64,000 bases of DNA from Bifidobacterium [indicum] DSM 20214 = LMG 11587 (GCF_000706765.1 NZ_CP006018.1:1488001-1552000); one strand, 5' to 3'; shown: positions 9,149 through 19,144, numbered from the stretch's first letter. Made by a program: numbers and translations. The notes: a model not told the origin generated them from the letters alone.

Positions 9149-9526
9149 GATTACGACCGTCCAAGGACGGACAACAGGAACCATCTTAGGACACCTTGCC
9201 GAAAATCGCACCCGGCGTATGGCCAGGTGTCGCACGATACGGCCTTCCCCGCGGTGTGTCAGCGAAGGAAAGCAACGAGAACCGGTACGGCACGCAATGG
9301 CAGGACTCCGCAGAATCGTCTCAGACGCGCCGTTGCACCATCCACAATCCCGCGAAGCCACCACCTAACCCCGACTTCTTCCCTCGGGTTGCGTTCCACT
9401 GTAGTGATTCCGCCTTCGCTCCTCAAGCGGTCTTCACATTCGTCACCATGCTTCTGGATTGACCCGCCCCACCGCACCTTAAGACCTGAAATGTGAGGAA
9501 CGTAACAACACGTTTGCCAAATCGTG
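9149..9526. other. Intergenic region between tRNA-Arg and the first LRR gene
   Basis: This is the upstream region for two divergent genes, with no credible ORF. A TAAGAT box on the minus strand near 9184-9189 may serve tRNA-Arg. TGTGAGG at 9492-9498 recurs upstream of LRR genes 3 and 4. I see no repeats or attachment-site duplication of the tRNA end. Confidence 0.5.
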
Positions 9527-9644
9527 TATCCTATGAGGTGGGGTTATTACGGATGTTGGGGGTTGGATTTGGCTGCGCAATTGAGCCAAATCCCCTGGTT
9601 CCACGCCCATAACGATGGTGAAACCGGAAAAAGGAATACTACAA
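9527..9644 (+). promoter_or_regulatory. Promoter-proximal box and two-hairpin leader of LRR gene 1
   Basis: The TATCCT box (9527-9532) lies inside AATCGTGTATYCT, a block shared by all four LRR genes. Hairpin 1 is a perfect 10-bp stem, GGATTTGGCT (9565-9574) with AGCCAAATCC (9584-9593). Hairpin 2 pairs CTGGTTCC (9595-9602) with GAAACCGG (9620-9627). The AAAGGAA ribosome site and GTG start follow. The stems are also present in the other three leaders with compensating base changes. Confidence 0.6.
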
Positions 9645-12539
9645 GTGTCAGTCTCTGTGAAAATACGACAGCTGGCTGCGGTTCTGTCCGTAGCCATGCT
9701 CCTGGGTTGCGGGGTGACCGCAACCGTGAAAATGGCCTTTGGCGAAGAAGACGGGGATGGAAGTACCCGAATCGGCACCTCCAACTGTGTGATAGAAAGT
9801 TCGACCTACGCAGAGTGCTTCCCCGACCACCGAATGGCAGTACAGGTAGCGGAGGCGGTTCCACGTAAAGGCGTGAAATCCTCAGACATAATGATCCAGG
9901 CCGATGTGGATCAGATAACCAAGCTCTCTCTCGACCAAATCTCCAGTCTGGAAGGTATTCAAAGCCTCACCTCCCTCATCGAGCTGAGCATCGATACCGG
10001 TGGAGTCTCGGACCTGAGCCCGCTGGACGATCCCGTTCTTAGCCGAAACATCAAGCGTCTGTACATCGAAGAATGCGAAATCACCGATGTTTCGCCTCTA
10101 CGGAACTACACCAATGCTGACATCATCGACCTGATGTTCAACCGGATTTCCGATATTTCACCTTTGAAGGACCTTCACCCCAAGGAACTGACCGTACTGG
10201 AGCAGACCGTATACCTGGACCGCAAGGACATACGCGACAATCCCAATCAGGCCATCAGCATACCCCTTCCGCTTGGGAAAAACGGCGAGCCTGTCGCCGT
10301 AAGTGAAATCAACCCGACTGAAGGTATGACACAGACCAACACCGACCTCGTCTGGTCCGCACCGGCAGCCGGTGGCACCCGGTCATTCTCTTTCGGCGAG
10401 GCTGCCGACGACAAGAGTTACGAGTTCCAGGGGACCGTGGAGATGGAGGTGGTGACCGCCGAACCCAGACTGGTCACCTTCACCCCTTCCCAGCCGGTAA
10501 ACCCACAACCCACAACCGGGCGACAGATAGGCCTGGGACTACCCGTGCCAAAGCCGGCCGATCCCGTCTGCCCCGGATACCGTTTCGTGGGTTGGTACAC
10601 GTCCGCACGAGGGATGGGAGGGGTTCGTTTTAACTTCGAAAAGCCCATCTTGGAAAACACTGCCCTGTATGGGCGGTGGGTCAGCGATACCCCCAACAAC
10701 GACAATGACGACGAAACCGACATCCCCGGACCAGGCACCCCCGATTCGGACGACGACCAAACGCCGCTCCCCGAACTCGAAAAGATCGTCTGCGAACCCG
10801 GAGTCTCGACATACAGCCAGTGCTTCCCCGACCCCGATCTTGCCAAGCAACTGGCATCTTCAATTGAAAAAGAACCCGATGCGGTACTCACCGTGGAGGA
10901 CGTGGACACGCAGTTCAGGGATATTTCCCTGACCGATGTCTGGGATCTGAACGGCATACAGATCCTGAAGAAGGCTGCGTACATTAATTTGGATTACTCT
11001 TATCCGGACCAAAAGTCACCGCGTTCAGGCCAGGTCGCGGTAGATTTGCGTCCTGTAGCTGAGCTGCCTGAAATTTGGTCATTCTGGCTGTCCGGATCGG
11101 GGGACGCGGAAACAGAGATGGATCCTCTGGTCACTGATTTCACGCCTCTGTCCAAGCTCAAAAAACTGAGCGAACTCTATATCGACGAGGCCGGTGTGAA
11201 AGACCTGAAGGGATTCGAGTCCTTTACAGATATGCCAAGGCTGACGGAAGTGGAGCTGGAAGGTAACCAGATCAGCGACGTCAAGCCACTGGCAGTCCTG
11301 AAAGACCTGCCCCGTATGGAGCTTCTTTCTCTCGAGAGCAATCGCATCTTCGATATGTCCCCCCTCAAGGATCTCTCCAAGAGCCCCATTGAGCTCAGTG
11401 CCATCAACCAGACAGCCGTCGTACCTCGACATGAGCTACCCGGAGAGGCCATGGCCATTAGTCTTCCTATCCGCCCAGACGGCAAATATGCCGAAACGGA
11501 TATCGACTCCATAAGTGGCAACGGTTATCACAAGCGCAGCGATTATGCGGTGGTTTGGGACGCACCGGTCGTTGACAGCGTCCATAGCTACGATTTCATG
11601 GAAGGCGGGTCCCGCCTCGACTCATGGGAATTCGATGGGACCGTAACGGATCGTCCCCTTGACGACAAATCTTCGGCGCGAGATATATATAAGATCGAAT
11701 TCGACCTGGGTACCGGGAGCACCTCTCCTGCCCAGATTCCCGACCAACTGGTTTATGCGGGGAATCTGGCGAACAGGGTGCCCGATCCCGTCCGTTTCAA
11801 GCACGCCTTCGACGGCTGGTACCTGAACGAGGAACCCCTTACCCCCAGCCGCTCCTCAAGCGGAAACAAATCTGATTCCCCTGGCAACTCGAGCGGAACC
11901 CTCATTGATTCCGGCAACGCTTTGGCCAGGAACCTCGCCGAACCGGGAGACATCCTGATCAGGAACCTCCTTGTTTCTGGCGGCAGCGACGACAAGAGTC
12001 CGACCGACTCCGACACCACAACGGGTGAGGGGCCCAGTGACTCAGACAGCACCGCGGAGGAGGACCCGTTCGATTTCGACAACACGAGGATCAACAGAGA
12101 CATCGTCCTGACCGCCCGGTGGACCCCGCTCTACACCATGACCTTCGACAGTCAGGGCGGCAGCGCCGTGCCTTCCCAGACCGTCCGCGACGGCGAAACG
12201 GTCGATGAACCGACAGATCCGACCCGGGCCGGCCATACCTTCCTAGGCTGGTTCACCGAAGCGGAGGACGGCGAATCCGCGGACTTCACCCAACCGCTGA
12301 GGCAGGACACCACCGTGTACGCACACTGGCGTTTGGACCCGACCCCCGCGAATCTCATCACTCCCGGAAACCCTGGTGATTACAATCCCGGCACGGCAGC
12401 ACCAGGCTCCCTGTCCGGCATACTGGCATCCACAGGTTCCGATTTCCTGGGGTTGGTGTTTGCCGCACTGATCGTAGCGCTGTGCGGCCTTGTCTGCCAG
12501 GCCCACCTTCGGTCACGCAGGAGTTCGATGCCGCGCTAG
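9645..12539 (+). CDS. LRR / InlB-repeat cell-surface protein 1, LAxTG-anchored
   Basis: A 964-residue secreted protein. The GTG start was chosen because all four paralogues align from this point and each has a GGAA-type ribosome site before it. A signal peptide covers residues 1-33. A two-Cys cap (C48, C58 in CFPD) precedes internalin-like LRRs (about 95-190), followed by an InlB-type beta repeat (about 275-345, ending LYGRW). The cap recurs at about 382, followed by a second LRR block (438-585). Two more InlB-type repeats follow, one of them split by an Asp/Ser-rich insert holding two xDxLxRNL units. LASTG at 927-931, a hydrophobic helix and RSRRSS form a sorting signal. A role in host or cell contact is inferred from architecture only. 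Confidence 0.85.
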   Translation: MSVSVKIRQLAAVLSVAMLLGCGVTATVKMAFGEEDGDGSTRIGTSNCVIESSTYAECFPDHRMAVQVAEAVPRKGVKSSDIMIQADVDQITKLSLDQISSLEGIQSLTSLIELSIDTGGVSDLSPLDDPVLSRNIKRLYIEECEITDVSPLRNYTNADIIDLMFNRISDISPLKDLHPKELTVLEQTVYLDRKDIRDNPNQAISIPLPLGKNGEPVAVSEINPTEGMTQTNTDLVWSAPAAGGTRSFSFGEAADDKSYEFQGTVEMEVVTAEPRLVTFTPSQPVNPQPTTGRQIGLGLPVPKPADPVCPGYRFVGWYTSARGMGGVRFNFEKPILENTALYGRWVSDTPNNDNDDETDIPGPGTPDSDDDQTPLPELEKIVCEPGVSTYSQCFPDPDLAKQLASSIEKEPDAVLTVEDVDTQFRDISLTDVWDLNGIQILKKAAYINLDYSYPDQKSPRSGQVAVDLRPVAELPEIWSFWLSGSGDAETEMDPLVTDFTPLSKLKKLSELYIDEAGVKDLKGFESFTDMPRLTEVELEGNQISDVKPLAVLKDLPRMELLSLESNRIFDMSPLKDLSKSPIELSAINQTAVVPRHELPGEAMAISLPIRPDGKYAETDIDSISGNGYHKRSDYAVVWDAPVVDSVHSYDFMEGGSRLDSWEFDGTVTDRPLDDKSSARDIYKIEFDLGTGSTSPAQIPDQLVYAGNLANRVPDPVRFKHAFDGWYLNEEPLTPSRSSSGNKSDSPGNSSGTLIDSGNALARNLAEPGDILIRNLLVSGGSDDKSPTDSDTTTGEGPSDSDSTAEEDPFDFDNTRINRDIVLTARWTPLYTMTFDSQGGSAVPSQTVRDGETVDEPTDPTRAGHTFLGWFTEAEDGESADFTQPLRQDTTVYAHWRLDPTPANLITPGNPGDYNPGTAAPGSLSGILASTGSDFLGLVFAALIVALCGLVCQAHLRSRRSSMPR
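11917..11973 (+). repeat. Coding minisatellite, two degenerate 33-bp-spaced units (LRR gene 1)
   Basis: Two copies encode ALARNL and ILIRNL, the same 33-base period seen in the other three paralogues, but more diverged. They lie inside the insert that splits the second InlB-type repeat. Confidence 0.55.
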
Positions 12540-12598
12540 TCGCTGCTCCGAGCTCGCTCTGAAGAGTCCCAAGGCATCAGATCGCTGCCTTGGCAATG

Positions 12599-12640
12599 AA
12601 CCCGGTCCCCCGGTTACCACCCGCAGGGACCGGGTTCCCA
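12599..12640 (+). terminator. Terminator of LRR gene 1
   Basis: AACCCGGTCCC (12599-12609) pairs with GGGACCGGGTT (12626-12636) around a 16-base loop. The same arms occur after each of the four LRR genes. The T-tract is short. Confidence 0.75.
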
Positions 12641-12664
12641 TATCCGACCACTGCCCACCGGTGA

Positions 12665-13351
12665 ATGGCGCTGTCAGAGGCCACCACGTACCATGAAGGA
12701 ATGCCGTTGGAAGAGGAACACAAGGACTTCGAGTTTGAGCGCCGCTTCTTTTGCCGGAACCTACCGGAGAAGCTGACGAACGGGGAGACCCCCACCCTGA
12801 TAGTGCAGAGCTACTACGTGCACGAAGACAACTACGCCCTCCGAATACGCCTCCAGGCCGACGACCACGCACTTGATATGAACAGCCACACCGATGCCCT
12901 GCATACGCTCCTGGAAACAGGCGACCATTTCACCGCCGCCTCCATGACGGCCAAGGGACCATCAGTCGGCGGAACACGGTACGAGGCGGAACGCGCCATC
13001 GACATCGGCATCGCCCAAGAGCTCATGCTCAGAGGCGGATCCCCAATCATCAAGAACCGTTACGGTATCTGGCTCGATGAGGATTGGTGGAACCTGGATG
13101 TCTTCGGCGGAGAGAATGCGCCGCTTGTTGTCGCCGAGGTGGAACGCAGCGGCCCCGTCACCGATCTGACCATCCCCGACTTCTGTCTGACGGAGATCAC
13201 CGACGATCCCAGATTCTCCAACGACGGCCTGGCCAACAAACCCTTCAGCCTATGGGCAGACGACTTCGATAGGGAGCTCACGGAAAGCGGCCCCCATTTC
13301 ATGAGCAATTTCGGGCACAACCGAACCGAAGGAAACCCGGACAACCGCTGA
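12665..13351 (+). CDS. CYTH-domain protein
   Basis: A 228-residue protein of the CYTH superfamily, which hydrolyses or binds triphosphate compounds (thiamine triphosphatase, polyphosphate and class IV adenylate cyclase relatives). Evidence is the N-terminal FEFERRF acidic-basic signature, YALRIRL, MTAKGPSVGGTRYEAE, and VVAEVERSG near the end, all charged strands facing a tunnel. The start is uncertain. ATG 12665 follows the gene-1 terminator with no clear ribosome site; ATG 12701 removes 12 residues and begins just before the domain. It sits between LRR genes 1 and 2 without an obvious functional link. The substrate is unknown. Confidence 0.75.
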   Translation: MALSEATTYHEGMPLEEEHKDFEFERRFFCRNLPEKLTNGETPTLIVQSYYVHEDNYALRIRLQADDHALDMNSHTDALHTLLETGDHFTAASMTAKGPSVGGTRYEAERAIDIGIAQELMLRGGSPIIKNRYGIWLDEDWWNLDVFGGENAPLVVAEVERSGPVTDLTIPDFCLTEITDDPRFSNDGLANKPFSLWADDFDRELTESGPHFMSNFGHNRTEGNPDNR

Positions 13352-13446
13352 CAGCAGCGAACACGGCACCATCCGAAACACAAACTCGGTTGCAAGGAGC
13401 CAGACTGCACAGCTACCAGGTGTAATTTGCCTTCCGTTTAATCGTG

Positions 13447-13568
13447 TATTCTTACTTTCGGGGTTAATTAGGGATGTTGAAAGTGTGGGTTCAACAACCT
13501 TATCGAGTCGAATCCTCTGGTTCCTCACCCTCTAAATAGTGAAACCGGTGAAAAGGAATATACTACAA
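13447..13568 (+). promoter_or_regulatory. Promoter-proximal box and two-hairpin leader of LRR gene 2
   Basis: TATTCT lies at 13447-13452. Hairpin 1 pairs GGGTTCAAC (13487-13495) with GTCGAATCC (13507-13515), with one mismatch and one G-T pair. Hairpin 2 pairs CTGGTTCC (13517-13524) with GAAACCGG (13541-13548). AAAAGGAA precedes the GTG start. Confidence 0.58.
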
Positions 13569-16550
13569 GTGTCAGTCTCTATAAAGATACGCCCGCTGGC
13601 GGCGACCCTGGCAGTAGCCACTGTTCTGGCCTGCGGAATTGCCGCAACCAACAAATCGGCCTTCGGAGAAGAAGAGAACGAGCACGAAGCTGTCCGTGCC
13701 GATACCTCGGGTTGCGTGGTCGGGAGCTCTACTTTCGCCTCTTGCTTCCCTGATTACAACCTGGCAGTACAAATCGCGGAGAGGGTCAGGCCCGTCGCCA
13801 AGACTCCAACAGACATCATGACGCAGGCTGATGTAGACGGGTTAACACGTCTCTACGCTGAGGGGGTCTCCAACCTGGAGGGCATCGAAAACCTCACCGC
13901 CCTCACCGATCTGGCGGTCGCCATCGGTGGTATTACCGACCTGACCCCCTTGGACAACCCTGTTCTGGCACAGAACATCACGGAGTTGGAACTCGACGAG
14001 AATGAAATCACCGATATCTCGCCCCTGCGGAACTACACCAACCTCGAGTACATAAATCTGAGATGCAACCATATTTCAGACCTGTCGCCCCTGAAAGACC
14101 TGCATCCCCACACTTTGAAGGCTTCCGATCAGCACATATATCTGGGTCGTGAGGATCTTCGGGGCAATCCCGATCAGGCCGTCAGCATGCCCTTCCCGAT
14201 CGGCAAGAACGGGGAACCCGTCACCCCAACCGATATCGAACCGGCGGAAGGTATGGAACAGATCGGCACCGAACTCATCTGGTCCGCACCGGCAGCCGGA
14301 GGCCCCCACTCCTTCAACTTTGATGGCGGTGACGATCTGACCTACCTCTTTGAAGGTTCCGTGCAGCTGGAGGTGATGACCGCCGAGCCCAGACTGGTCA
14401 CCTTCACCCCCCTCCAGCCGGTGGACCCGCAGCCCACCACCGGACAACGGGTCGCTCATGGCCTGACCGCCACGAAACCCGCCGATCCGGTCTGCCCCGG
14501 ATACCGCTTCGTCGGCTGGTACACCTCCCCGAGGGTGGGAGGGGAACCCTTCAATTTCGAAAAACCCATCGTGGAGAACACCCCCCTGTACGGACGGTGG
14601 ATCAGCGACACCGATGACTCCGGCAACAGCCAGGATGAGTCAACGGACGGGTCCGATGCGGGCGACAACCAAACACCCCTCCCCGAACTCGAGAAGGTGG
14701 TCTGCGAACCCGGAACCTCGACCTACACCCAGTGCTTCCCTGATGAGAATCTTGCCGAGCAGCTTGCTTCCAAAGCCTGGAAGTATCCCGAAGACGTCCT
14801 CACCCAGGACGACATCGACCGGGAATTCGCTGATAACCTTGTCCTGATTGATGCGTGGAATCTGAACGGCCTACAGATTCTGAAGAACATCAAGTCCATT
14901 GTTTTGGATTACAACTATTCACAGGGCCAATCTGCGGTGGATTTGCGTCCACTCTCGGAGCTGACCGAAATCACGTCGTTCCTGCTGACCGGTACTACTG
15001 ACGAGAACACGACGGCCTTCCCCCTGGTCACTGATTTCACGCCTCTATCCAAATTGGTGAAGATGGAAACGATCACTATCAACACGGCAGGATTGAAGAA
15101 CGTGAACGGATTCGAGTCCTTCACGGGCATGACCAAGCTCAATGACTTGGACCTGTCCAATAATCAGATATCTGATGTCAGGTCGCTGTCAGCCCTCAGC
15201 AGCCTGCACGCACTGTCGGGTATCGACCTCAGAAGGAACGCTATCTTGGATGCGAGTCCCCTCAAACCATTTGAACAGTCACCCGCCTACATTTCCATAT
15301 CTGATCAGGAAATCATCGTAGGCCGGCACGAATTACCCGACACCACCTTGGCCCTGTCTCTTCCTACTCGTCCAGACGGCAAGTACATCTTCAACGGGGA
15401 AGAAAACATCCATTCGATTTCGGATAAAGGCCACTATAACTCCAGCAACTATGAGGTGGTCTGGGACGTCCCTGTCCAGGACACGGTTCACAGTTACGAA
15501 TTCTGGGATGAGGGTTATCAAGAAGGCTCGTGGTACTACGACGGAATCGTAACCGACAGGCCTACTGATGATGTATCCGGGCGGGATATATACCAGATTC
15601 ACTTCGATCTGGGCACCGCTCCCACACTTTCCCGGATACCCAATCAGCTGGTGTACTCGGGGAATCTGGCGAGCAAGGTACCCGATCCCATCCGGTACAA
15701 GCACGACTTCGACGGCTGGTATATGAAGGAAACCCCCGCCACCCCGGACGAGACCCCCGCTGACTCCGACGACATCCTGACCAGGAACCTCTCCGGCACG
15801 GGCGACATCCTGACCAGGAACCTCCTTGGCGCCGACGACACTGCAGACGACGAATCCACAGACACCAGCACAACTGTGGGCGACGACTCGACCGATTCCG
15901 GCACCGCTGCGGATGAGGTCCTGTTCGACTTCGCCAGCACAAGGGTCAAGAAGGACATCGAGCTGACCGCCCGGTGGACCCCGCGTTACATCCTGACCTT
16001 CGACAGCCAGGGCGGCAGCGCCGTGTCTTCCCAGTCCGTCCGCGCCGACCAGACTCCCAAGGAGCCGGCAGCCCCGACCCGGGCCGGATACACCTTCCAG
16101 GGCTGGTCCACCGCAGCACAGGACGGCACACCAGTGGACTTCACCCAACTGATAGGACAGGACACCACCGTATACGCCCAATGGACCCCTGAAACGGCAC
16201 CGGTAACCCCCGTAGTGCCGGAGGCACCCACCACACCGGTCAACCCGGATACATCAGTCAACCCGGGAGCACCCGTTACTCCGGACACCCCGGTCAATCC
16301 AGGTACTCCTCCGACCCCTGATAACCCCCTGGCTTCCGGGAACTCAACCAGTCAGATCAGCACTGACTCTCCGGTCAGTCGAATGACTACCGGGAAGTAC
16401 GTTACGACATCAAGGGGGTCCCGACTGGGTACCCTCGCCTCCACGGGTTCCGATTTACTGGGACTGATGTTTGCCGCACTGGTCATAGTGCTCTGCTGCC
16501 TTGGCTGCCAGGCCCACCTCCGGTCGCGAAGGAGTTCGGTACCTCGCTGA
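13569..16550 (+). CDS. LRR / InlB-repeat cell-surface protein 2, LAxTG-anchored
   Basis: A 993-residue paralogue with the same order as protein 1: signal peptide, CFPD two-Cys cap, LRR block, InlB-type repeat, second CFPD cap, second LRR block, then two InlB-type repeats. The GTG start is set by alignment with the paralogues. A longer Pro/Thr/Val-rich linker than in protein 1 (about residues 880-925, repeated TPVNPxT) would span the wall. LASTG, a hydrophobic helix and RSRRSSVPR end the protein. The second InlB-type repeat carries an insert with two exact xDILTRNL units. The LRRs have the internalin pattern LxxLxLxxNxIxDxxPL. The ligand is unknown. Confidence 0.85.
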   Translation: MSVSIKIRPLAATLAVATVLACGIAATNKSAFGEEENEHEAVRADTSGCVVGSSTFASCFPDYNLAVQIAERVRPVAKTPTDIMTQADVDGLTRLYAEGVSNLEGIENLTALTDLAVAIGGITDLTPLDNPVLAQNITELELDENEITDISPLRNYTNLEYINLRCNHISDLSPLKDLHPHTLKASDQHIYLGREDLRGNPDQAVSMPFPIGKNGEPVTPTDIEPAEGMEQIGTELIWSAPAAGGPHSFNFDGGDDLTYLFEGSVQLEVMTAEPRLVTFTPLQPVDPQPTTGQRVAHGLTATKPADPVCPGYRFVGWYTSPRVGGEPFNFEKPIVENTPLYGRWISDTDDSGNSQDESTDGSDAGDNQTPLPELEKVVCEPGTSTYTQCFPDENLAEQLASKAWKYPEDVLTQDDIDREFADNLVLIDAWNLNGLQILKNIKSIVLDYNYSQGQSAVDLRPLSELTEITSFLLTGTTDENTTAFPLVTDFTPLSKLVKMETITINTAGLKNVNGFESFTGMTKLNDLDLSNNQISDVRSLSALSSLHALSGIDLRRNAILDASPLKPFEQSPAYISISDQEIIVGRHELPDTTLALSLPTRPDGKYIFNGEENIHSISDKGHYNSSNYEVVWDVPVQDTVHSYEFWDEGYQEGSWYYDGIVTDRPTDDVSGRDIYQIHFDLGTAPTLSRIPNQLVYSGNLASKVPDPIRYKHDFDGWYMKETPATPDETPADSDDILTRNLSGTGDILTRNLLGADDTADDESTDTSTTVGDDSTDSGTAADEVLFDFASTRVKKDIELTARWTPRYILTFDSQGGSAVSSQSVRADQTPKEPAAPTRAGYTFQGWSTAAQDGTPVDFTQLIGQDTTVYAQWTPETAPVTPVVPEAPTTPVNPDTSVNPGAPVTPDTPVNPGTPPTPDNPLASGNSTSQISTDSPVSRMTTGKYVTTSRGSRLGTLASTGSDLLGLMFAALVIVLCCLGCQAHLRSRRSSVPR
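15771..15824 (+). repeat. Coding minisatellite, two 21-bp identical units 33 bp apart (LRR gene 2)
   Basis: The 21-base unit at 15771-15791 recurs exactly at 15804-15824 and encodes DILTRNL. Units related to it occur at the same place in the other three paralogues, with two to three copies. Confidence 0.85.
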
Positions 16551-16794
16551 ACGACGACCCGTGCCGGGCCGAATAGCCCCGGCACCTCAGGCAACCGCCC
16601 GGGCCAATGACCCGGTCCCCCGGACACCGTCCGCAGGGACCGGGTTCTCTATATATAAGGAGCGACACAACCCAGGGTCAGCGCATACCTTCCTGTGGGC
16701 AGGAACCGCTTCATCGTCGCCCGACTCCGCCGGAGCTCTATTGTGAGGGTTCAATGACATGATTGCCGCGTGCGAGCCCCTTTGCGAAATCGTG
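16551..16794. other. Intergenic region between LRR genes 2 and 3
   Basis: It holds a GTGCCGGG...CCCGGCAC hairpin (16561-16585), the shared family terminator, and TGTGAGG at 16742-16748, which is also found upstream of genes 1 and 4. No credible coding sequence is seen. Confidence 0.5.
16610..16650 (+). terminator. Terminator of LRR gene 2
   Basis: ACCCGGTCCC (16610-16619) pairs with GGGACCGGGT. An inner CGGAC...GTCCG arm lengthens the hairpin, and a T/A-rich end follows. Confidence 0.78.
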
Positions 16795-16911
16795 TATTCT
16801 GGCAGCTGGGGGAAAACAGGGGTGTGAAATACGGGTTCGACTGCGCAATCGAGTCGGAACCTCCGGTTTCGCATTCCCGGAACAGGAAACCGGTAAGAGG
16901 GGAAAATACAA
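16795..16911 (+). promoter_or_regulatory. Promoter-proximal box and two-hairpin leader of LRR gene 3
   Basis: TATTCT lies at 16795-16800. Hairpin 1 pairs GGTTCGACT (16834-16842) with AGTCGGAACC (16852-16861) with one bulged G. Hairpin 2 is a perfect CCGGTTTC (16863-16870) with GAAACCGG (16886-16893). AAGAGGGGAA leads to the GTG start. Confidence 0.6.
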
Positions 16912-17694
16912 GTGTCAGTCTCCATAAAGATGCGCCCGCTGGCGGCTGCCGTGGCAATGGCCGCCGTCCTGGCCTGTGGGATGACCGCAACCAACAGATC
17001 GGCCCTGGGAGATGAAGACGGGACCGGGACCGTCCCTGCCAACACCTCAGGCTGCATAATCGGAACCTCCACCATCGCCGACTGCTTCCCCGATCGGGAG
17101 CTGGCGGAAGATGTGGCCCGGTACATCACGCCCCGGAAGAATCCAACGGATATCCTGACGCAGGCTGATATAGACGGGCTAACGCGCCTTTATACCAACG
17201 ACGTTGCCAACCTGGCGGGCATCGAAAACCTCACCGGCCTTACCGAGTTGCACATCCAAGATGGCCTTACTCCCGACCTGACCCTCTTGGACAACCCTGT
17301 TCTGACACAGAACATCACGAAGCTGGAAATCTCTCTTAGCGCAATCTCCGATGTCACTCCCCTGCGGAACTACACCAATGCCGAGTACATAGACCTGTCG
17401 GGCAACCAAATTTTCGATTTGTCACCCTTGAAAGACCTGCATCCCAGAACCATGAGAGCGTACGGTCAAGATATATTCCTCGGTCGTGAGGACCTGCGGG
17501 ACGATCCCAACCAGGCCGTCAGCATGCCCCTCCCGATCGACAAGGACGGGGAACCCGTCACCCCAAGCGACATCGAGCCGGCGGAAGGCATGGAGCAGAC
17601 CGCCACCGAACTCATCTGGTCCGCACCAGCAGCCAACGGCCTCCGCTCCTTCAGATTCGGCGACTTTGACAGCCTCTCTGGCTTTGGCGGCACT

Positions 17695-18261
17695 GTGCAG
17701 TTGGAGGTGGTGACTGCCGAGCCCAGGCTGGTCACCTTCACCCCTAACCAGCCGGTGGACCCGCAGCCCACCACCGGGCAGCAGGTCGCCCAGGGCCGCA
17801 CCGTCACAAAGCCGGCAGACCCCGCCTGCCCCGGATACCGCTTCGTGGGCTGGTACACCTCCCCCCGGATAGGAGGCGAACGCTTCGACTTCGGAAAACC
17901 CGTCATGGAGAACACCCCCCTGTACGGACGATGGATCAGCGACACCGACAACCCCGGCGACGACCAGAACGGATCCACCGGGACCACCACCCCGGACCCC
18001 GACCGAGACCAAGACGCCCCTCCCCGAACTCGAGAAGGTCGTCTGCGAACCCGGAACCTCGACCTACACCCAGTGCTTCCCCGACGAGGACCTCGCCGAA
18101 CAGCTCGCAGCCGCAGCCGGCAAGGAACCCCAGGACATCCTCACCCAGGACGACATCGACCGGGAGTTCAACGACGACGTCGCCCTCAACGACGTATGGA
18201 ACCTCAACGGCATACAGATCCTCAAAAACATCAAGACCATCTCACTGGACTACGACTACAC
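17695..18261 (+). repeat. Near-identical block shared with LRR gene 4 (20926-21491)
   Basis: By eye the two copies differ at about ten positions plus the one-base insertion, far less than the flanking parts of the same genes. Recent gene conversion or unequal exchange is the simplest reading. Confidence 0.8.
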
Positions 18262-19144
18262 GCACGGCCAGTCTGCGGTGGATCTGCGCCCCCTCTCCGC
18301 ACTGACCGAAACCACATCACTCCTGCTGACCGGCACAGCCGACAAGAACACGCCTGTCTTCCCCCTGGTCACCGATTTCTCGCCCCTGTCCAAGATGGAA
18401 AAGATGGAGAACCTCTCCATCAGCAATGCAGGATTGAAAAGCCTGAACGGAATCGAGTCCTTAGCAAACATGAAAGAGCTCAGGGAATTGGAGCTGAGCT
18501 ATGATCAGATCACTGATCCCGGTCCGCTGGCGGCCCTCAGCGGCCTGCCCTCACTGAAGCAGCTCAACCTCGACGGCAACAGTATTTTGGACGCGAGTCC
18601 TCTCATACCATTCGTCGATAAATCAATCGCCATGATTTTAGTATGTGATCAAGAAATCATCGTAGGCCGGCACGAATTCCCCGGTACCAAACTGACCCTG
18701 CCCCTGCCCACGCTTCCGGACGGCAGGAGTTGCTACCTTGATAGGCGGCAAATCGGAATGATTACAGCTGAAGGCCACTATGATCCTAAAAACCATGGGG
18801 TTGTTTGGAATGTCCCGGTCCAGGATACAGTCCACAGTTACACATTCTATGATGGAAGCCACCGAGAAGGCGGTTGGGACCACACAGGAACTGTAAGCGA
18901 CCGGCCGATTGGTGATGTGACCGGGCGGGATATATACAAGATCCGCTTCGATCTGGGCACCGCACCCACATCCTCACGGATTCCCGATCAGCTGGTGTAC
19001 TCGGGGAATCTGGCGAGCAAGGTCCCCGATCCCATCCGGTACAAGCACGACTTCGACGGCTGGTACATGGAGAACACCCCCGACCCCACGGACGAGGACG
19101 AGGACGACATGCCGATCTGGCCCTGGAACCGCTCCGGCACAGGC

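Noticed and set aside
8429..9364. Long minus-strand ORF (311 codons) ending in RidA
   Set aside because: It reads through the tRNA-Arg gene. The RidA domain starts at 8818 behind an AGGAGG, so only that part is kept.
9645..9750. Possible lipobox (LLGC, VLAC) in the LRR signal peptides
   Set aside because: The Cys is absent in paralogue 4 and the -2 residue does not fit. The C-terminal LAxTG signal explains anchoring better.
15333..16181. 282-codon minus-strand ORF inside LRR gene 2
   Set aside because: Same shadow effect. It is Gly/Val-rich with no recognisable domain and no ribosome site.
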